From positions 1 through 35,137 of the forward strand of contig PLZB01000022.1 in NCBI GenBank assembly GCA_003151955.1: 35,137 nucleotides of DNA, given 5' to 3'. Position 1 is the first letter of the stretch, and each line of letters starts with the position of its first letter. A program made the position numbers and the translations under genes. This document shows positions 26,325 through 34,364 of this stretch, piece after piece. The notes under the pieces were generated by a model. It saw only the letters and a program-made list of their open reading frames with translations. It did not search any database and was not told the DNA's origin. This DNA comes from Acidimicrobiaceae bacterium (GTDB lineage: Bacteria; Actinomycetota; Acidimicrobiia; Acidimicrobiales; UBA8190).

Positions 26325-26893
26325 TGGACGACGAAATGCTTGGCGTGGTGTTGGCCGAGGCCCGGGACCGGATGGAGAAGGCGGTCGGTCACACCAGGGC
26401 CGACTTCTCCGGGGTCCGCAGCGGACGGGCCACCTCGGCGCTGGTCGAACACCTCCGGGTGGATCTCTACGGCACCGAGGTCGAGCTCCGGAGCATGGCC
26501 GGACTCAGCGTGCCCGAGGCCAGGATGCTCGTGGTCTCGCCCTATGACAAGTCGACCCTGAACGCCATCGAGAAGGCGCTCCAGTCGTCGGACCTGGGCA
26601 TCACCCCTTCGAACGACGGCAACGTCATCAGGCTCAACTTCCCGCCGCTCACCGAGGAGCGGCGCAAGGAGCTGGTGAAGGTAGTGCGGCAGAAGGCGGA
26701 GGACGGGCGGGTCTCCATCCGGAACCTCCGACGGGCTGTCCGTCACGAGCTCGAGGGCTTCGAGAAGGAGGGGGAGCTCTCCGCCGACGGGCTGGACCGG
26801 GTCGAGAAGGACCTCGAGAAGCTCACACATGAGATGGTGGCCGCCATCGACAAGCTCCTGACCCAGAAGGAGCAAGAGCTCCTCGAGATCTGA
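26324..26893 (+). CDS. frr: Ribosome recycling factor
   Basis: RRF with EF-G splits the post-termination ribosome. The protein is about 189 residues: DRMEKAVGHTRADFSGVRSGRATSALVEHLRVD, GTEVELRSMAGLSVPEARMLVVSPYDKSTLNAIEKAL, NDGNVIRLNFPPLTEERRKELVKVV and the helical end typical of the family. ATG 26324 shares one base with the pyrH stop; GTG 26321 directly before it would overlap by 4 bases, and both give coupled translation. In many bacteria uppS follows frr, but here cdsA comes next after 39 bases. Confidence 0.96.
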   Translation: MDDEMLGVVLAEARDRMEKAVGHTRADFSGVRSGRATSALVEHLRVDLYGTEVELRSMAGLSVPEARMLVVSPYDKSTLNAIEKALQSSDLGITPSNDGNVIRLNFPPLTEERRKELVKVVRQKAEDGRVSIRNLRRAVRHELEGFEKEGELSADGLDRVEKDLEKLTHEMVAAIDKLLTQKEQELLEI

Positions 26894-26932
26894 TAGAGCC
26901 GCCGGGTGGTCACCCGGTGGCGAGGAGGCGAC

Positions 26933-28507
26933 GTGGACGAGAGCGACGAACACCGGTCCGGAGAGCACCCGGAATCCGAGTCGCCCAGCACCGATCGGGT
27001 TCGGATCATCGGCGCAGAGCCGGCCGCGTCCGTCCTCGGTGACCCCGCTCCCGGGGAGACCCCCGGGGAGGGAGGAGACCCCCGGCCCGAATTCTGGGCG
27101 CCGGAGGAGACCGAGACGGTGGCCACCTCCCCCGAGCTGCCCCACTGGACCGAAGCCCCGACCGGGCAGGTCCCAGCAGTGCTCGAGCGTCGTAGCGACG
27201 AGGACGAGGACGTCTGGAGCGTCTCGGGGGACACCGGCCCAGCCTGGCGGGAGCACGCCCACGAGTGGGACGACGCCGCCTTCGAGCCGGCCCTCCTGGC
27301 CAACGACGAGACCCGGGTCGGTGCCATCGAGGAGAGCCCCCTCGAGGAGCGTCAGCCCTGGGAGTTCGAATTCGGCGACGACGAAGGTGTCGGCGCCGCC
27401 GGCGAGGTCCCGGCCGAGGTGGCCTGGACCGCGGGGGCGGCCGAGGTGGGGAGCGGGGATCCGCGCGCCGACGAGGACTGGGTCGTCCGGTCCCACCCCC
27501 TGGACGAGGTCCTCCCGTCGCCCACCCCGAGGGCGGCCCGGGCCAAGGCCCGTCGCCCGATGACCACCATCACGTCGTCGACCCTCCGCCCTCTCGAGGC
27601 GCCCGAACCGCCGTCCCCACCACCGGCTCGGCCTCGGGGTCGGGTGGGTGCCGGCGCCCCCGCCGGTGCGGAGCAGCCGGCCGACACCACGGACCGGAAC
27701 CTGCCCCTCGCCATCGGGACGGCCGTGGCCTTCGCCGTTCTCGCCATCATCTGCTTCATGGTGGGCACCCAGGTCACCCTGGTCCTCGTCACCCTGGTGG
27801 TGTTGGTGGCCACGGCCGAGTGCTACGCCGCGCTGCGGCGAAGCGGCCGCCGGCCCGCCACCCTGCTCGGGCTGGTCGGGGTCGGGGCCCTGATGGTCGC
27901 CGCCTACGCCAAGGGTGTCGCCGCCATGCCGCTCGTCGTGGGCCTGGTGGTGGTCACGACGATGATCTGGTACCTGGCCGGCGTAGAGAAGGGATCGGCG
28001 ACCGAGGGGATCATGGCGACCCTGCTCGGATTCGGCTGGGTCGGGGTCCTGGGATCCTTCGGCGCCCTCCTCCTGGCCCCGAGCCAGTTCCCCCACCGCC
28101 ACGGCATCGCCTTCGTCGTCATGGCCATCGTGGCCGTCGCCTTCAACGACATCGGGGCGCTGGCCGTGGGCCGGTGGAAGGGGAAGCATCCCCTCGCTCC
28201 ACGGGTCAGTCCCCACAAGACCTGGGAGGGCCTCGTCGGTGGGGCCGTCAGCGGCATCATCGCCGCGGTCGTCCTGGGGAGGTTCCTCCATCCCTGGACC
28301 TCGGGGAAGGCGCTCGTCCTGGGCCTGGTGGTGGCCGTCGTCGCCCCCATCGGGGACCTGAGCGAGTCCCTCATCAAGCGCGATCTCCGGGTCAAGGACA
28401 TGGGAGACCTGCTCCCCGGCCACGGCGGGATCCTGGACCGGTTCGACGCCCTGCTCTTCGTCCTCCCGGCCACCTACTACCTGGTGCGGGCGTTCCACCT
28501 CGGGTGA
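26933..28507 (+). CDS. cdsA: Phosphatidate cytidylyltransferase with long acidic N-terminal extension
   Basis: CdsA makes CDP-diacylglycerol from phosphatidate and CTP in the cell membrane. The enzyme part starts at about residue 257 with many membrane helices (LPLAIGTAVAFAVLAIICFMVG, TLVLVTLVVLVATAECYAAL and others) and carries the family signature SLIKRDLRVKDMGDLLPGHGG + ILDRFDAL (about 480-508), preceded by SPHKTWEGLVGG. The first 256 residues are an acidic, Pro-rich, probably disordered cytosolic region with no recognised domain; normal CdsA has almost none. GTG 26933 is chosen because GAGGAGG lies 5 nt upstream. The stop overlaps dxr by 4 bases. Confidence 0.93.
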   Translation: MDESDEHRSGEHPESESPSTDRVRIIGAEPAASVLGDPAPGETPGEGGDPRPEFWAPEETETVATSPELPHWTEAPTGQVPAVLERRSDEDEDVWSVSGDTGPAWREHAHEWDDAAFEPALLANDETRVGAIEESPLEERQPWEFEFGDDEGVGAAGEVPAEVAWTAGAAEVGSGDPRADEDWVVRSHPLDEVLPSPTPRAARAKARRPMTTITSSTLRPLEAPEPPSPPPARPRGRVGAGAPAGAEQPADTTDRNLPLAIGTAVAFAVLAIICFMVGTQVTLVLVTLVVLVATAECYAALRRSGRRPATLLGLVGVGALMVAAYAKGVAAMPLVVGLVVVTTMIWYLAGVEKGSATEGIMATLLGFGWVGVLGSFGALLLAPSQFPHRHGIAFVVMAIVAVAFNDIGALAVGRWKGKHPLAPRVSPHKTWEGLVGGAVSGIIAAVVLGRFLHPWTSGKALVLGLVVAVVAPIGDLSESLIKRDLRVKDMGDLLPGHGGILDRFDALLFVLPATYYLVRAFHLG

Positions 28508-29706
28508 ATGACGTGGAGGCTGGCGGCCGGCCCGCAGGCTCCACCGTGACCACCGTCAGCCTGGTCGGCTCGACGGGGTCGATCGGCACGCAGGCCGTCG
28601 AGGTCATCCGCACCGACCCCGATCGCTTCCGGGTCGTGGCCCTGGCGGCTCGGAGCTCGCTCGAAACCCTGGCCCACCAGGCCCGGGAGCTCCGGCCCGA
28701 CGTGGTCGCCATCTGCGACCCCACGCAGGCCGGCGAGCTGGCCCGCATGGTCCCGGCCGGGACCGAGGTCCTGGCCGGCCCGGAGGCGCTGGAGACCGTG
28801 GCCCGGCTGGCCGATGTCGTGGTCAACGCCGTGGTGGGCTTCGCCGGGCTGCCCGTCACCCTGGCTTCCCTCGACGCGGGCCGGAGGCTGGCCCTGGCCA
28901 ACAAGGAGTCCCTCATCGCCGGAGCTCCCGTTGTCCAACGGGCCCGTCGGACACGCGGGGCGGAGATCATCCCGGTCGACTCGGAGCACTGTGCCCTCCA
29001 CCAGTGCCTCCGCTCCGGCGGCGGTTCCGACGAGGTGGCCCGGCTGATCCTCACCGCCAGCGGCGGCCCGTTCCGGGGCCGGAGCCGCTCGGAGCTCGCC
29101 GACGTCGGTGTCGAGGAGGCCCTCGACCACCCGACCTGGAAGATGGGTCCCAAGATCACCGTGGACTCCTCCACCCTCATGAACAAGGGCCTCGAGGTCA
29201 TCGAGGCCCACGAGCTGTTCGACATCGACTACGACCGGATCACGGTGGTCGTCCACCCCCAGTCGGTCGTCCACTCCATGGTCGAGTTCAGCGACGGGGC
29301 CACGGTGGCCCAGCTGTCGATGCCGGACATGCGGCTCCCGATCGGGTACGCCCTGGGCTATCCCGGGCGGATCCGCCACCCGTTCGGGGCCATCGACTGG
29401 ACCACCCTGGGCCAGCTCGACTTCGGCGTCCCCGACCGGGAGGTCTTCCCCTGTCTGGCCCTGGCCGAGGCCGCGGGCCGGGCCGGCGGCCTGGCCCCGG
29501 CCTGGCTGAATGCCGCCAACGAGGTTGCCGTGGCAGCCTTTCTGGATGGAAGGATCCGCTGGAGCGCCATCGCCGAGGTCGTGGCCGACACTCTCGATGC
29601 CTGTGAGCAGGTGCGGTCCGTCGAGGTGGACGACGTGATCGACGCAGACCGCCGGGCCCGGCTCCACGCCGGCAAGGCGGTCGGCCGCCGCGAGAAGGCG
29701 GCATGA
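28504..29706 (+). CDS. dxr: 1-deoxy-D-xylulose 5-phosphate reductoisomerase
   Basis: Dxr converts DXP to methylerythritol phosphate with NADPH, the committed step of the MEP isoprenoid pathway. Motifs are VSLVGSTGSIGTQAVEVI, LALANKESLIAGA, IPVDSEHCALHQCL, LTASGGPFRG, HPTWKMGPKITVDSSTLMNKGLEVIEAHELF, VHPQSVVHSMVEFSDG, DMRLPIGYAL and NAANEVAVAAFL. The NADPH-binding start lies about 18 residues in if GTG 28504 (overlapping the cdsA stop) is used; GTG 28546 would give a more usual N-terminus, and neither has a clear ribosome-binding site. It is 400 residues as listed. Together with ispG nearby it supplies two MEP-pathway steps. Confidence 0.95.
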   Translation: MNDVEAGGRPAGSTVTTVSLVGSTGSIGTQAVEVIRTDPDRFRVVALAARSSLETLAHQARELRPDVVAICDPTQAGELARMVPAGTEVLAGPEALETVARLADVVVNAVVGFAGLPVTLASLDAGRRLALANKESLIAGAPVVQRARRTRGAEIIPVDSEHCALHQCLRSGGGSDEVARLILTASGGPFRGRSRSELADVGVEEALDHPTWKMGPKITVDSSTLMNKGLEVIEAHELFDIDYDRITVVVHPQSVVHSMVEFSDGATVAQLSMPDMRLPIGYALGYPGRIRHPFGAIDWTTLGQLDFGVPDREVFPCLALAEAAGRAGGLAPAWLNAANEVAVAAFLDGRIRWSAIAEVVADTLDACEQVRSVEVDDVIDADRRARLHAGKAVGRREKAA

Positions 29707-31037
29707 GCCGCATCGAGGACGACACCGCTTCCCTGCCGCCGGTCGCCGGGCCCGGGGGTGCCGGTCGGGAGGTGACATCGCCCGCTCCGGTGACGGTCCC
29801 GGGCCGGACCGATCGCCAGGCCCTCCTCCAGCTCCTGGCCGTCTCGGGCCTGGTGGTGCTGGTGGCGGTGGCCTCCGGCCATCTCAACCTCCTGGTCGTC
29901 ATCGTCGCCATCATCGTGATGGTCATGGTCCACGAGCTGGGCCATTTCCTCACGGCCAAGTGGGGGGGGATGAAGGTCACGGAGTACTTCCTCGGGTTCG
30001 GCCCCCGCCTCTGGTCGATCCGGCGGGGGGAGACCGAGTACGGCGTGAAGGGCATCCCCCTGGGTGGCTACGTCCGGATCATCGGGATGAGCAACCTGGA
30101 GGAGGTCGACCCGGCCGACGAGCCCCGGACCTACCGCCAGCAGCCCTTCCACAACCGGCTGGCCGTGGCCGTGGCCGGCTCCTTCATGCATTTCGTGATG
30201 GCATTCCTGCTCCTGTGGACGGTCGCCGTCTTCGCCGGGATCCCCCAGGTCGACAAGGTCTCCATCGATTCGCTCTCGGCCCTCCAAGGTGGGGCCGATC
30301 CGGCTCGCTCCGCCGGGCTCCGTCCGGGCGACGTCTTCGTTACCGTGGACGGCACCAGGATCCGGGGGCTCGACCAGCTTACGGCGACCATCGGGAAGAG
30401 CCCGGGGAAGCCCGTGACGATCGAGGTGCTCCGTGACCATCGGGACGTGACCGTCACCGTCACCCCCGAGCCGGCCCCGTCCCAGTCCGACCCCAAGGTG
30501 ACGACGGGGAGGATCGGGATCATGGTCGCCAACCCGCGGGCGACGATGAGCCCACTGGCCGCTGTCCCCGGGGCGGCCGGCACCGGACCGCTGGGGCTGA
30601 CCCACGCCACCTGGGCGGTGCTCCAGGGGGTCGGCCACACCTTCTCGCCCTCGGGCGTCGACAGGCTCTACCACGACGTCACCAACGCTCAGGACGCCTC
30701 TCGGGCGGCTCGGACGGGGGACCGACCCGCGTCCATCGTCGGCGCCGTGAATATCGGTACTCAGGCGGCCCAACAGGGCTGGGCCAGCCTCCTGTTGTTC
30801 CTGGTCACCCTCAACATCGTTTTCGGCCTCCTGAACATGTTCCCCATGCTCCCCCTCGACGGAGGCCACGTGGTGATCGCCGTCTACGAGCGGATCCGGA
30901 GCCGACGGGGTCGGATGTACCACGCGGATGTGGCCAAGATGACGCCTGTCGTCTACCTCTTCATCCTCCTTCTCGTCACCCTGGTCGTGTCCACGCTGTT
31001 CCTGGACAGCACCCATCCCGTCCAACTCCCGAAGTGA
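29703..31037 (+). CDS. rseP: Site-2 protease RseP family, M50 zinc metalloprotease
   Basis: The 444-residue membrane protease has an N-terminal cytosolic stretch, a first TM helix (VVLVAVASGHLNLLVVIVAIIVMVM) with the zinc motif HELGH at 77-81, then VTEYFLGFGPRLWS, GIPLGGYVRIIGM, a PDZ domain at about 195-265 (RSAGLRPGDVFVTVDGTRIRGLDQL), and the third zinc ligand in FPMLPLDGGH (Asp386). RseP proteases cut membrane-bound anti-sigma factors and signal-peptide remnants. The target is unknown here. The ATG overlaps the dxr stop (ATGA). The dxr-rseP-ispG order is conserved in actinobacteria. Confidence 0.94.
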   Translation: MSRIEDDTASLPPVAGPGGAGREVTSPAPVTVPGRTDRQALLQLLAVSGLVVLVAVASGHLNLLVVIVAIIVMVMVHELGHFLTAKWGGMKVTEYFLGFGPRLWSIRRGETEYGVKGIPLGGYVRIIGMSNLEEVDPADEPRTYRQQPFHNRLAVAVAGSFMHFVMAFLLLWTVAVFAGIPQVDKVSIDSLSALQGGADPARSAGLRPGDVFVTVDGTRIRGLDQLTATIGKSPGKPVTIEVLRDHRDVTVTVTPEPAPSQSDPKVTTGRIGIMVANPRATMSPLAAVPGAAGTGPLGLTHATWAVLQGVGHTFSPSGVDRLYHDVTNAQDASRAARTGDRPASIVGAVNIGTQAAQQGWASLLLFLVTLNIVFGLLNMFPMLPLDGGHVVIAVYERIRSRRGRMYHADVAKMTPVVYLFILLLVTLVVSTLFLDSTHPVQLPK

Positions 31038-31078
31038 CCGGCTCCCGGTCGCCGGAGAGCCGGACCTAGAGGAGGTCC
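31038..31078 (+). promoter_or_regulatory. Hairpins covering the ispG ribosome-binding site
   Basis: An 11-bp stem (31038-31048 with 31052-31063, one bulged A) is followed by a second 5-bp stem, GGACC (31062-31066) / GGTCC (31074-31078), whose loop contains GAGGAGG, the ispG Shine-Dalgarno. The two stems share two bases, so they may be alternatives. No U-tract follows, so it is not a terminator. Confidence 0.45.
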
Positions 31079-31080
31079 CT

Positions 31081-32322
31081 GTGACCCGTCCCGTCCTGGC
31101 CGCCCCCCGGCGTCCCACCCGTGCCATCACCCTCGGCGGCCTCGCCATCGGTGGCGGCGCCCCTGTCACCCTCCAGTCGATGACCACGACGAAGACCGCC
31201 GACGTGGAGGGCACCCTGAGCCAGATCTACGCCCTGGCCGCCGCCGGCGCCGACATCGTCCGGTGCACCTGCAACGAGGAGGAGGCGGCCGAGGGCCTGG
31301 CCCACATCGTCCCCCGCTCCCCGGTCCCGATCGTGGCCGACATCCACTTCCACCACGAGATGGCCCTCGCCGCGCTGGAGGCGGGTGTCCAGGGCCTGCG
31401 GCTCAACCCCGGGAACCTCCGGAAGGAGGCCGAGATCAAGCAGGTGGCGTCCGAAGCCAAGGACCGGGGTGTCCCCATCCGCATCGGTGTCAACGCAGGG
31501 TCCCTCCACCCCGACCTCTACAAGCGGTTCGGTGGGGCCACCCCCGAGGCCCTGGTCGAATCGGCCCGGATGGAGCTGGCCTTCTTCGAGGAGGTCGGCT
31601 TCTCCGACGTCAAGATCTCGGTCAAGGCCTCATCGGTCCCCCTCATGATCGCGGCCTACCGGCTGGCGTCGGAGACCTTCGACCACCCCCTCCACCTGGG
31701 TGTCACCGAGGCCGGACCCCCTCCCGCCGGCCTCATCAAGGGCACGGCCGGGATCGCCACCCTCCTGGCCGAGGGGATCGGTGACACGATCCGGTACTCC
31801 CTGACCGCCGACCCGGTCGAAGAGGCCAGGGCCGGCCGGCAGCTCCTCGAGGCGCTGGGGCTCAGGGAGCGGAAGGGTCTGGATCTCATCGCCTGCCCTT
31901 CCTGCGGCCGGGCCGAGATCGACGTCATCAAGGTGGCCGGGGAAGCCCAGGTGGCCCTCGAGGCCCTCAACCTCCCCATCCAGGTGGCGGTCATGGGCTG
32001 CGTGGTCAACGGACCGGGGGAGGCTCGTGAGGCCGACCTGGGGATCGCCGCCGGCCGCCGGCGGGGTCATCTCTTCATCAAGGGGAAGATCATCCGGGTG
32101 GTACCCGAGGACGAGATGGTGGCGGCTCTCGTCGACGAGGCCCAGAAGCTGGTGGCCGAGGGGATCGAGGCCCGTCTGGCCGCGGCCGACGCCGGGGCCG
32201 AGGCCGAGGCCGAGGCCGACCGGCAGGCCCTGTTCGAGGCCAAGGGGGCCGACGCCAACCATGCCGCCGCCAAGGTGGAGCTGATCCGCCGGACGGTGCA
32301 GGAGGAGCACGACCGGGGGTAG
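31081..32322 (+). CDS. ispG: 4-hydroxy-3-methylbut-2-enyl diphosphate synthase
   Basis: IspG is a 4Fe-4S enzyme that reduces methylerythritol cyclodiphosphate to HMBPP, the penultimate MEP step. The 413-residue protein has the TIM-barrel part (VTLQSMTTTKTADVEGTL, DIHFHHEMALAALEAG, LRLNPGN, IRIGVNAGSL) and the cluster domain with Cys272 and Cys275 (CPSCGR), Cys307 (MGCVVNGPGE) and the conserved Glu314. A tail of about 35 residues rich in Ala/Glu goes beyond the usual end. The GTG at 31081 has GAGGAGG at good spacing. In many actinobacteria proS follows, but here rimP does, after a regulated-looking gap. Confidence 0.96.
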   Translation: MTRPVLAAPRRPTRAITLGGLAIGGGAPVTLQSMTTTKTADVEGTLSQIYALAAAGADIVRCTCNEEEAAEGLAHIVPRSPVPIVADIHFHHEMALAALEAGVQGLRLNPGNLRKEAEIKQVASEAKDRGVPIRIGVNAGSLHPDLYKRFGGATPEALVESARMELAFFEEVGFSDVKISVKASSVPLMIAAYRLASETFDHPLHLGVTEAGPPPAGLIKGTAGIATLLAEGIGDTIRYSLTADPVEEARAGRQLLEALGLRERKGLDLIACPSCGRAEIDVIKVAGEAQVALEALNLPIQVAVMGCVVNGPGEAREADLGIAAGRRRGHLFIKGKIIRVVPEDEMVAALVDEAQKLVAEGIEARLAAADAGAEAEAEADRQALFEAKGADANHAAAKVELIRRTVQEEHDRG

Positions 32323-32382
32323 ACGCGGGTCGACGGAGTGCGCGGCGGCGGCCGGGCCGTCCGGGACCGGTGGCGACCTCCT

Positions 32383-32390
32383 GCTACAAT
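32383..32390 (+). promoter_or_regulatory. Extended -10 promoter (TGCTACAAT) of the rimP-nusA-infB unit
   Basis: TG-N-TACAAT is an extended -10 element, the most consensus-like promoter in the window; no good -35 is present. Start of transcription would be near 32397, about 140 nt before rimP. Confidence 0.6.
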
Positions 32391-32396
32391 CGCCCC

Positions 32397-32458
32397 CGCC
32401 GTTCAGTCGGAGTGCAGTGGTGCGTCGGAGCGTGGGCGGGCAGCCCACGCTTTTCTTT
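32397..32458 (+). ncRNA. Putative attenuator leader RNA upstream of rimP
   Basis: Between the extended -10 promoter and the U-tract terminator lies a stretch of about 60 nt. It has an imperfect direct repeat, GTCGGAGTG (32406-32414) and GTCGGAGCG (32424-32432), the second overlapping the 5' arm of the terminator. No open reading frame with a ribosome-binding site is evident. It could be a transcription attenuator or a short stable RNA. Function is inference. Confidence 0.4.
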
Positions 32459-32459
32459 T
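32430..32459 (+). terminator. Intrinsic terminator in the rimP leader
   Basis: A perfect 8-bp stem GCGTGGGC (32430-32437) / GCCCACGC (32443-32450) with a 5-base loop is followed by TTTTCTTTT (32451-32459). It is the only textbook rho-independent terminator seen in the window, and it lies upstream of rimP rather than at the end of a unit. Confidence 0.8.
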
Positions 32460-32535
32460 CGTCACCAGCTCAGATCGGGTGCCGGTGCAGGTCGAAGTGC
32501 AGGTCCGACGATCGTTCGAGGAGGTGAGGAAGACG

Positions 32536-33084
32536 GTGGCAGATGAGCTGTTCGACGTGCTCGCGGCCGCTGTCGCGCCCCTGGGCCTCGAACTCGTCGA
32601 TGTCGAGCTCCGGGGCAAGGTGGCCCGCGTCGTCGTCGACCGGGAAGGCGGGATCGACCTCGACGCCGTCGCCGCCGCCACCAGGGCCATCTCGCCGGTC
32701 CTCGACGACCACGACCCCTTTCCGGATCACAAGTACTCCCTCGAGGTTTCGAGCCCGGGGGTGGAGCGGACGCTGCGCACCCCCCGACATTTCACCCACG
32801 CCATCGGTGAGGTGGTCTCGGTCCGGACCTATCCGGGCACGGAGGGGGAGCGGCGGATCCAGGGCCGGCTGGTCTCGGTCGACGACGCTGGGATGACGCT
32901 CGAGGGCGAAGGACTGCCCGACGGGGGGCGTCGGATCGCCTTCGACGAGGTGGAACGAGCCAGGACCGTATTCGTATGGGGCGGCGAGCCACGCCGGTCC
33001 GGGGACAAGCGCCACGGATCGGCGCAACGCCGGGCCGCCCGGCCCGCGGCCGGCGCCGACAGGGAGAAGGTCACGACACCATGA
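32536..33084 (+). CDS. rimP: Ribosome maturation factor RimP
   Basis: RimP helps assemble the 30S subunit. The 182-residue protein shows ADELFDVLAAAVAPLGLELVDVEL, VVVDREGGIDLDAVAAATRAISPVLDDHDP, YSLEVSSPGVERTLRTPRHFTHAIGEVV and a C-terminal SH3-like part ending FDEVERARTVFVW, all typical, then a basic tail. GTG 32536 with AGGTGAGGA just upstream gives the family's start; the same frame is open further up through the leader but that part is not conserved-looking. Its stop overlaps nusA (ATGA). Confidence 0.93.
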   Translation: MADELFDVLAAAVAPLGLELVDVELRGKVARVVVDREGGIDLDAVAAATRAISPVLDDHDPFPDHKYSLEVSSPGVERTLRTPRHFTHAIGEVVSVRTYPGTEGERRIQGRLVSVDDAGMTLEGEGLPDGGRRIAFDEVERARTVFVWGGEPRRSGDKRHGSAQRRAARPAAGADREKVTTP

Positions 33085-34364
33085 GCACCACGAACTTCGA
33101 ATTCCTCGATGCCCTCGGTCAGATCGCCCGGGACAAGGGCATCTCGGTGGAGACCCTCCTCGACGCCCTGGCCAACGCCCTGGTGGCCGCCTACAAGCGG
33201 ACCCCCGGAGCCGCCGAGGAGGCCGTCGTCACCATCGACCCCGAGTCGGGGGAGATCCGGGTCTACGGCCAGGAGCTCGACGAGGACGGCACCGTCACCC
33301 GGGAATGGGACGACACCCCCGACGACTTCGGTCGGATCGCGGCCCAGACGGCCAAGCAGGTCATCCTCCAGCGGATCCGTGAGGCGGAGCGGGACCTCAA
33401 GTACGAGGAGTACGCCGGGCGGGAGGGTGACATCGTCACCGGGATCGTCCAGCAGACCGACAACCGCTACACACTCCTCGACCTGGGCAAGGTCGAGGCT
33501 CTCCTGCCCCAGGCCGAACAGGTCCCCTACGAGCGCTACGAGCACGGGGCCCGGCTCAAGGCCTACATCGTGGAGGTCCGCAAGACCACGAAGGGCCCGC
33601 AGATCGTGGTCAGCCGGAGCCACCCCGGCCTGGTCAAGCGGCTGTTCGAGCTGGAGGTCCCCGAGATCTCGTCCGGGGTCGTCGAGATCCGGGCCGCGGC
33701 CCGGGAGCCCGGCCACCGGACCAAGATCGCCGTCTGGTCCAACGATCCCAACGTCGACCCCGTCGGGGCCTGCGTCGGGGCCCGGGGGTCCCGGGTCCGG
33801 ATGGTCACGAACGAGCTGCGAGGCGAGCGGATCGACGTCGTCCCCTTCGCCGACGATCCGGTCGAGTTCATCCAGGCCGCCCTCCAGCCGGCCCGGGTCC
33901 GGGAGGTCCGGCTCGACGAGCAGACCGGGACAGCCACGGTGGTCGTGAGCGACTACCAGCTCTCCCTGGCCATCGGCAAGGAAGGACAGAACGCCCGTCT
34001 CGGGGCCCGGCTCACCGGTTGGCGGATCGACATCAAGAGCGAGACGCAGCTGGCCGAGGAGGAAGCCAACGAGGCCGAGGAGTGGGCCGAGGGCGAGTGG
34101 GTCGAGAACGAGGCCGGCGAGATGGTCTGGCAACCGGCCGAGGGTGGCGAGGCCGTCTCGGCCGCCGAGTGGTCCCGGGTGGCCGATTCCGGCGACGAGG
34201 CCCCGCCGGCCGAAGCCGCTCCCGAGGTCGGGGGAGCCCCCGAGGTCGGGGCAGCCCCACCGGTCGAGGCTGCTGTCGTTGACGCCGTGGCCGTGGCCGA
34301 GGCGGAGGTCGGCGAGGCCGAGGTCGAGGCTGAGGCCGACCCCGTTCCGGAGGCGGAGGCATAG
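33081..34364 (+). CDS. nusA: Transcription termination/antitermination factor NusA
   Basis: The 427-residue protein has the NusA N-terminal domain (about 1-130; FEFLDALGQIARDKGISVETLLDALANALVAAYKR, AAQTAKQVILQRIREAERDLKYEEYAGREGDIVTGIV), an S1 domain (about 130-195), KH1 (VVSRSHPGLVKRLFELEVPEI, IWSNDPNVDPVGACVGARGSRVRMV-like core) and KH2 (LAIGKEGQNARLGARLTGWRIDI). After about 345 comes an acidic tail of about 80 residues with Trp-containing segments and E/A/V-rich repeats, of unknown role. It binds RNA polymerase and nascent RNA. ATG 33081 overlaps rimP. Its TAG stop overlaps the likely ATA start of ylxR. Confidence 0.95.
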   Translation: MSTTNFEFLDALGQIARDKGISVETLLDALANALVAAYKRTPGAAEEAVVTIDPESGEIRVYGQELDEDGTVTREWDDTPDDFGRIAAQTAKQVILQRIREAERDLKYEEYAGREGDIVTGIVQQTDNRYTLLDLGKVEALLPQAEQVPYERYEHGARLKAYIVEVRKTTKGPQIVVSRSHPGLVKRLFELEVPEISSGVVEIRAAAREPGHRTKIAVWSNDPNVDPVGACVGARGSRVRMVTNELRGERIDVVPFADDPVEFIQAALQPARVREVRLDEQTGTATVVVSDYQLSLAIGKEGQNARLGARLTGWRIDIKSETQLAEEEANEAEEWAEGEWVENEAGEMVWQPAEGGEAVSAAEWSRVADSGDEAPPAEAAPEVGGAPEVGAAPPVEAAVVDAVAVAEAEVGEAEVEAEADPVPEAEA

